A stretch of 9,206 nt of DNA from Synechococcaceae bacterium WB8_1B_136 (GTDB lineage: Bacteria > Cyanobacteriota > Cyanobacteriia > PCC-6307 > Cyanobiaceae), in NCBI GenBank assembly GCA_010029175.1, contig RGNC01000075.1, positions 1-9,206 on the forward strand, given 5' to 3'. A model generated the notes under the pieces. That model was not told the DNA's origin and ran no database searches. It saw nothing but the letters and a program-made list of their open reading frames with translations. Shown piece after piece: positions 7,745 to 9,206 of the stretch (within the stretch, counting starts at the first letter, position 1; each line of letters opens with the position of its first letter). A program made the position numbers and the translations under genes.

Positions 7745-8121
7745 AGGCGCGGCCGGTGGCGCCGCAGCCAGCTCTGCAGCTGCAGCAGGGGCCCTGCGGC
7801 GGGGATCTCGCCCTGCCAGCTCGCCAGCACCTCCCGGCCCAGGGGAGTGAGCCGCACCCGTTCGGTGAGGCCTTGGCCATCCACCTCACGGCGCAGCACC
7901 CCCAGCCGGATCAGCCAGATGAAGTGGTCCTCCGCCCGGGAGGCCGCCAGTGGCCGCCGGCTGAAGGGCCGCCAGTTCTCCAGGGCGCTGAGTTCACCGC
8001 TGCTCATGGCCCTGGCCTCGAGCCGCTGGTAGAAGGCGCGCCGAAACGGCAGGCAGCGCAGCGAGCCGCTGGCTCGCCGGATGGCCCGCTGGTGATTGGC
8101 TTCGATCCCGGCGCTGCTCAC
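7741..8121 (-). CDS. Npun_F0494-family hypothetical protein
   Basis: A protein of about 126 residues that I match to the cyanobacterial Npun_F0494 family from the motifs LRCLPFRRAFYQ (near the N-terminus), FIWLIRLGVLRREVDGQGLT, RVRLTPLGREVL and the ending LRRHRPRL. The middle and C-terminal part (a short helix run, then IWLIRLGVLRREVDGQGLTERVRLTPLGREVL) looks like a winged-helix fold, so DNA binding is possible but unproven. No membrane segment, signal or enzymatic motif is seen. GTG at 8119-8121 is my preferred start (MSSAGIEANHQRAIRR); an upstream in-frame TTG at 8157 would add 12 residues and nearly meet maf. Its stop TGA at 7741-7743 overlaps the GTG start of cobQ by four bases, so it heads a three-gene unit with cobQ and the ferredoxin. 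Function unknown. Confidence 0.75.
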   Translation of the reverse strand: MSSAGIEANHQRAIRRASGSLRCLPFRRAFYQRLEARAMSSGELSALENWRPFSRRPLAASRAEDHFIWLIRLGVLRREVDGQGLTERVRLTPLGREVLASWQGEIPAAGPLLQLQSWLRRHRPRL

Positions 8122-8174
8122 GGGCTGCTGGCGTCCGCTGCCATTGTCTTGCCTCAAGTGCCTCGCTGTTGGCC

Positions 8175-8723
8175 GTGCTGCTGCTTGCTTCTGCTTCCCC
8201 TGCCCGCCGCCGCCTGCTGGAGCAGGCCGCCATCCCCCATCGGGTGCGGGTGAGCGGCGTGGATGAAGGGGCGATCGATCATCCCGATCCGCTGCAGCTG
8301 GTGCAGCAGCTGGCCCGGGCCAAGGCCGAGGCGGTGCGGGGCCTGCTGGATCCCGTTGCCGATGGTGAGATCCAGGCGCTGCTGGGCTGTGATTCGCTGC
8401 TGGTCTTCGAGGGGGAGGTGTTTGGCAAGCCGGCCGATGGGGCCGAGGCGATCGCCCGCCACTGCCTGTTGCCGGCTGTGGCGGCCGGCGCTGCGCCGCA
8501 GGGGGAGCGGCTGGCCACGGTGACCACCCGGGTGCTGTTTGCGCCGCTGACCCCCGGCGAGATTGAGGCCTACGTGGCCACGAGTGAACCGATGCAGTGC
8601 GCCGGTGGTTTCGCCCTGGAAGGCATCGGCGGGCTCACGGTGGAGCGCATCGAGGGCTGCTTCAGCAATGTGATCGGCCTGAGCCTGCCGCTGCTGCGCC
8701 GCTGGTTGGCGCCCCTGGCTTGA
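8175..8723 (+). CDS. maf: Maf-family nucleoside triphosphate pyrophosphatase with an internal block missing
   Basis: Maf proteins hydrolyse dTTP, UTP or modified nucleotides to monophosphate and pyrophosphate, a house-cleaning role. Family marks present: LLLASASPARRRLLEQA at the N-terminus, SGVDE, GCDSLLVFEGEVFGKPAD (acidic and lysine active-site region), then VRFAPL-like VLFAPLTPGEIEAYVA, QCAGGFALEGIGG and GCFSNVIGLSLPLL. Between EAIAR and HCLLP (junction about 8459/8460) the usual W..M.G..G.L.TG segment, about 14 residues, is absent in frame. This gives 182 residues where relatives have roughly 195-200. That segment carries conserved residues of the nucleotide pocket, so activity is doubtful unless the gap is an artefact. 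The start is GTG 8175 (MLLLASASP); TTG at 8169 is an alternative. It is divergent from the Npun_F0494 gene (about 50 bp) and convergent with psbC. Confidence 0.88.
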   Translation: MLLLASASPARRRLLEQAAIPHRVRVSGVDEGAIDHPDPLQLVQQLARAKAEAVRGLLDPVADGEIQALLGCDSLLVFEGEVFGKPADGAEAIARHCLLPAVAAGAAPQGERLATVTTRVLFAPLTPGEIEAYVATSEPMQCAGGFALEGIGGLTVERIEGCFSNVIGLSLPLLRRWLAPLA

Positions 8724-8734
8724 GCGGCAGCCAG

Positions 8735-8763
8735 CAAAAAGCCCCCGCCGCAGGGCGAGGGCT
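8735..8763 (-). terminator. Intrinsic terminator of psbC
   Basis: Read on the minus strand, AGCCCTCGCC pairs with GGCGGGGGCT across the loop CTGC (one A-C mismatch in ten positions) and is followed at once by TTTTT (8740-8736). It sits 37 bases past the psbC stop, the classic form of a Rho-independent terminator. In the maf direction the same stem lacks a following T-run but may still serve as a weaker stop. Confidence 0.85.
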
Positions 8764-8799
8764 CGGAGCCGCTGAGGGGATTGTGTTCCGCTCAGAGGA

Positions 8800-9206
8800 T
8801 CAGTCGAGATCCGGCATGGCCAGGGTGGGTTCGGCCTTGCGGTCGATGCCCTTCTCGAAACCGGCAGCCGCAGCGCGGGCGCGGCCGGCGTGCCAGAGGT
8901 GACCCACCAGGAAGAAGAAGGCGAGCACGAACTGGGTCGCGGCCAGCCACTGGCGGATGTTCACGAAGTTCACCGAGTTGGGCTCGGTGATGATGCCGCC
9001 CACGGAGTTGAGGGAGGCGTTGGGGGCGTGGGTCATGTATTCAGCCGCGCGGCGCACCTGCCAGGGCTGAATGTCGTTCTGGAGCTTGTCGAGGCTGAGG
9101 CCGTTGGGGCCACGCAGGGGCTCCAGCCAGGGACCACGGAAGTCCCAGAAACGCATGGTCTCACCACCGAAGATGATCTCGCCCGTGGGTGAGCGCATCA
9201 GGTACT
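8800..9206 (-). CDS. psbC: Photosystem II CP43 chlorophyll-binding protein, C-terminal part
   Basis: CP43 is the inner antenna of photosystem II in the thylakoid membrane and also supplies ligands to the oxygen-evolving cluster. About 134 residues are visible, ending AEPTLAMPDLD. They include the end of the large lumenal loop with GGETMRFWDFRGPW. In the known structures the Glu and Arg of this motif (E354 and R357 in the usual numbering) bind or contact the Mn4CaO5 cluster; both are present. Then come NDIQPWQVRRAAEYMTHAP and the sixth membrane helix, WLAATQFVLAFFFLVGHLWH, followed by the stromal tail. The frame is open to the window edge and nothing looks altered. In cyanobacteria psbC normally overlaps psbD upstream, which would lie beyond position 9206. 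Confidence 0.97.
   Translation of the reverse strand, partial: YLMRSPTGEIIFGGETMRFWDFRGPWLEPLRGPNGLSLDKLQNDIQPWQVRRAAEYMTHAPNASLNSVGGIITEPNSVNFVNIRQWLAATQFVLAFFFLVGHLWHAGRARAAAAGFEKGIDRKAEPTLAMPDLD

Noticed and set aside
8448..8455. A HIP1 octamer (GCGATCGC) four bases from the maf deletion junction.
   Set aside because: It is the only copy I see in the window and falls out naturally from the codons for Glu-Ala-Ile-Ala, so it is not evidence for a HIP1-driven event.
1..9206. Mobile elements, CRISPR arrays, tRNA genes, riboswitches (including a cobalamin riboswitch before cobQ) and defence systems.
   Set aside because: No transposase, integrase, terminal inverted repeats, repeat-spacer pattern, tRNA-like fold or B12-box-like leader was seen. 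cobQ has no leader of its own because it overlaps the upstream gene.

Overview
The window is a gene-dense, very GC-rich stretch of a cyanobacterial chromosome. The C-terminus of CP43 (psbC), an Ftn2/ZipN-type division protein, a group 2 sigma-70 factor and an Npun_F0494-type protein together point to a cyanobacterium. The high GC and the closeness of the proteins to marine/freshwater picocyanobacterial versions suggest the Synechococcus/Cyanobium lineage; that placement is from memory of the families, not from a search.

Layout. (1) 1-870 (-): 5' part of ftn2/zipN, running off the left edge. (2) 996-2105 (+): pdhA, divergent from ftn2 and convergent with (3) a group 2 sigma factor, 2147-3076 (-), with a hairpin between their stops. 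(4) 3227-4748 (-): fused NAD(P)H-hydrate epimerase/dehydratase (nnrE-nnrD), whose 3' end carries a deletion plus frameshift. (5) 4797-6071 (+): mnmA, divergent from nnr. (6) 8121-6062 (-): a tightly overlapping cluster of Npun_F0494-family protein, cobQ (cobyric acid synthase) and a 79-residue 2Fe-2S ferredoxin, each junction a 4-base stop/start overlap. cobQ is broken by a deletion plus frameshift near its N-terminus. (7) 8175-8723 (+): maf-type nucleotide pyrophosphatase lacking an internal block of about 14 residues. (8) 8800-9206 (-): 3' end of psbC with a strong terminator.

The genes are mostly unrelated housekeeping functions: division, pyruvate dehydrogenase, transcription, NAD(P)HX repair, tRNA thiolation, cobalamin synthesis, nucleotide house-cleaning and photosystem II. 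They are arranged as short units rather than one pathway. I saw no mobile element, CRISPR array, tRNA, rRNA or defence system, and no stretch over 300 bases without a gene.

The main anomaly is structural. Three conserved genes (nnrD, cobQ, maf) each lack a short internal block, estimated at 40-65 bp, while both flanks remain clean and recognisable. Two of the losses shift the frame. Three such lesions within about 5.2 kb make a sequencing or assembly defect the first explanation to test; real deletions would mean loss of cobyric acid synthase and of an intact NAD(P)HX dehydratase. I did not find a convincing new biological system here.
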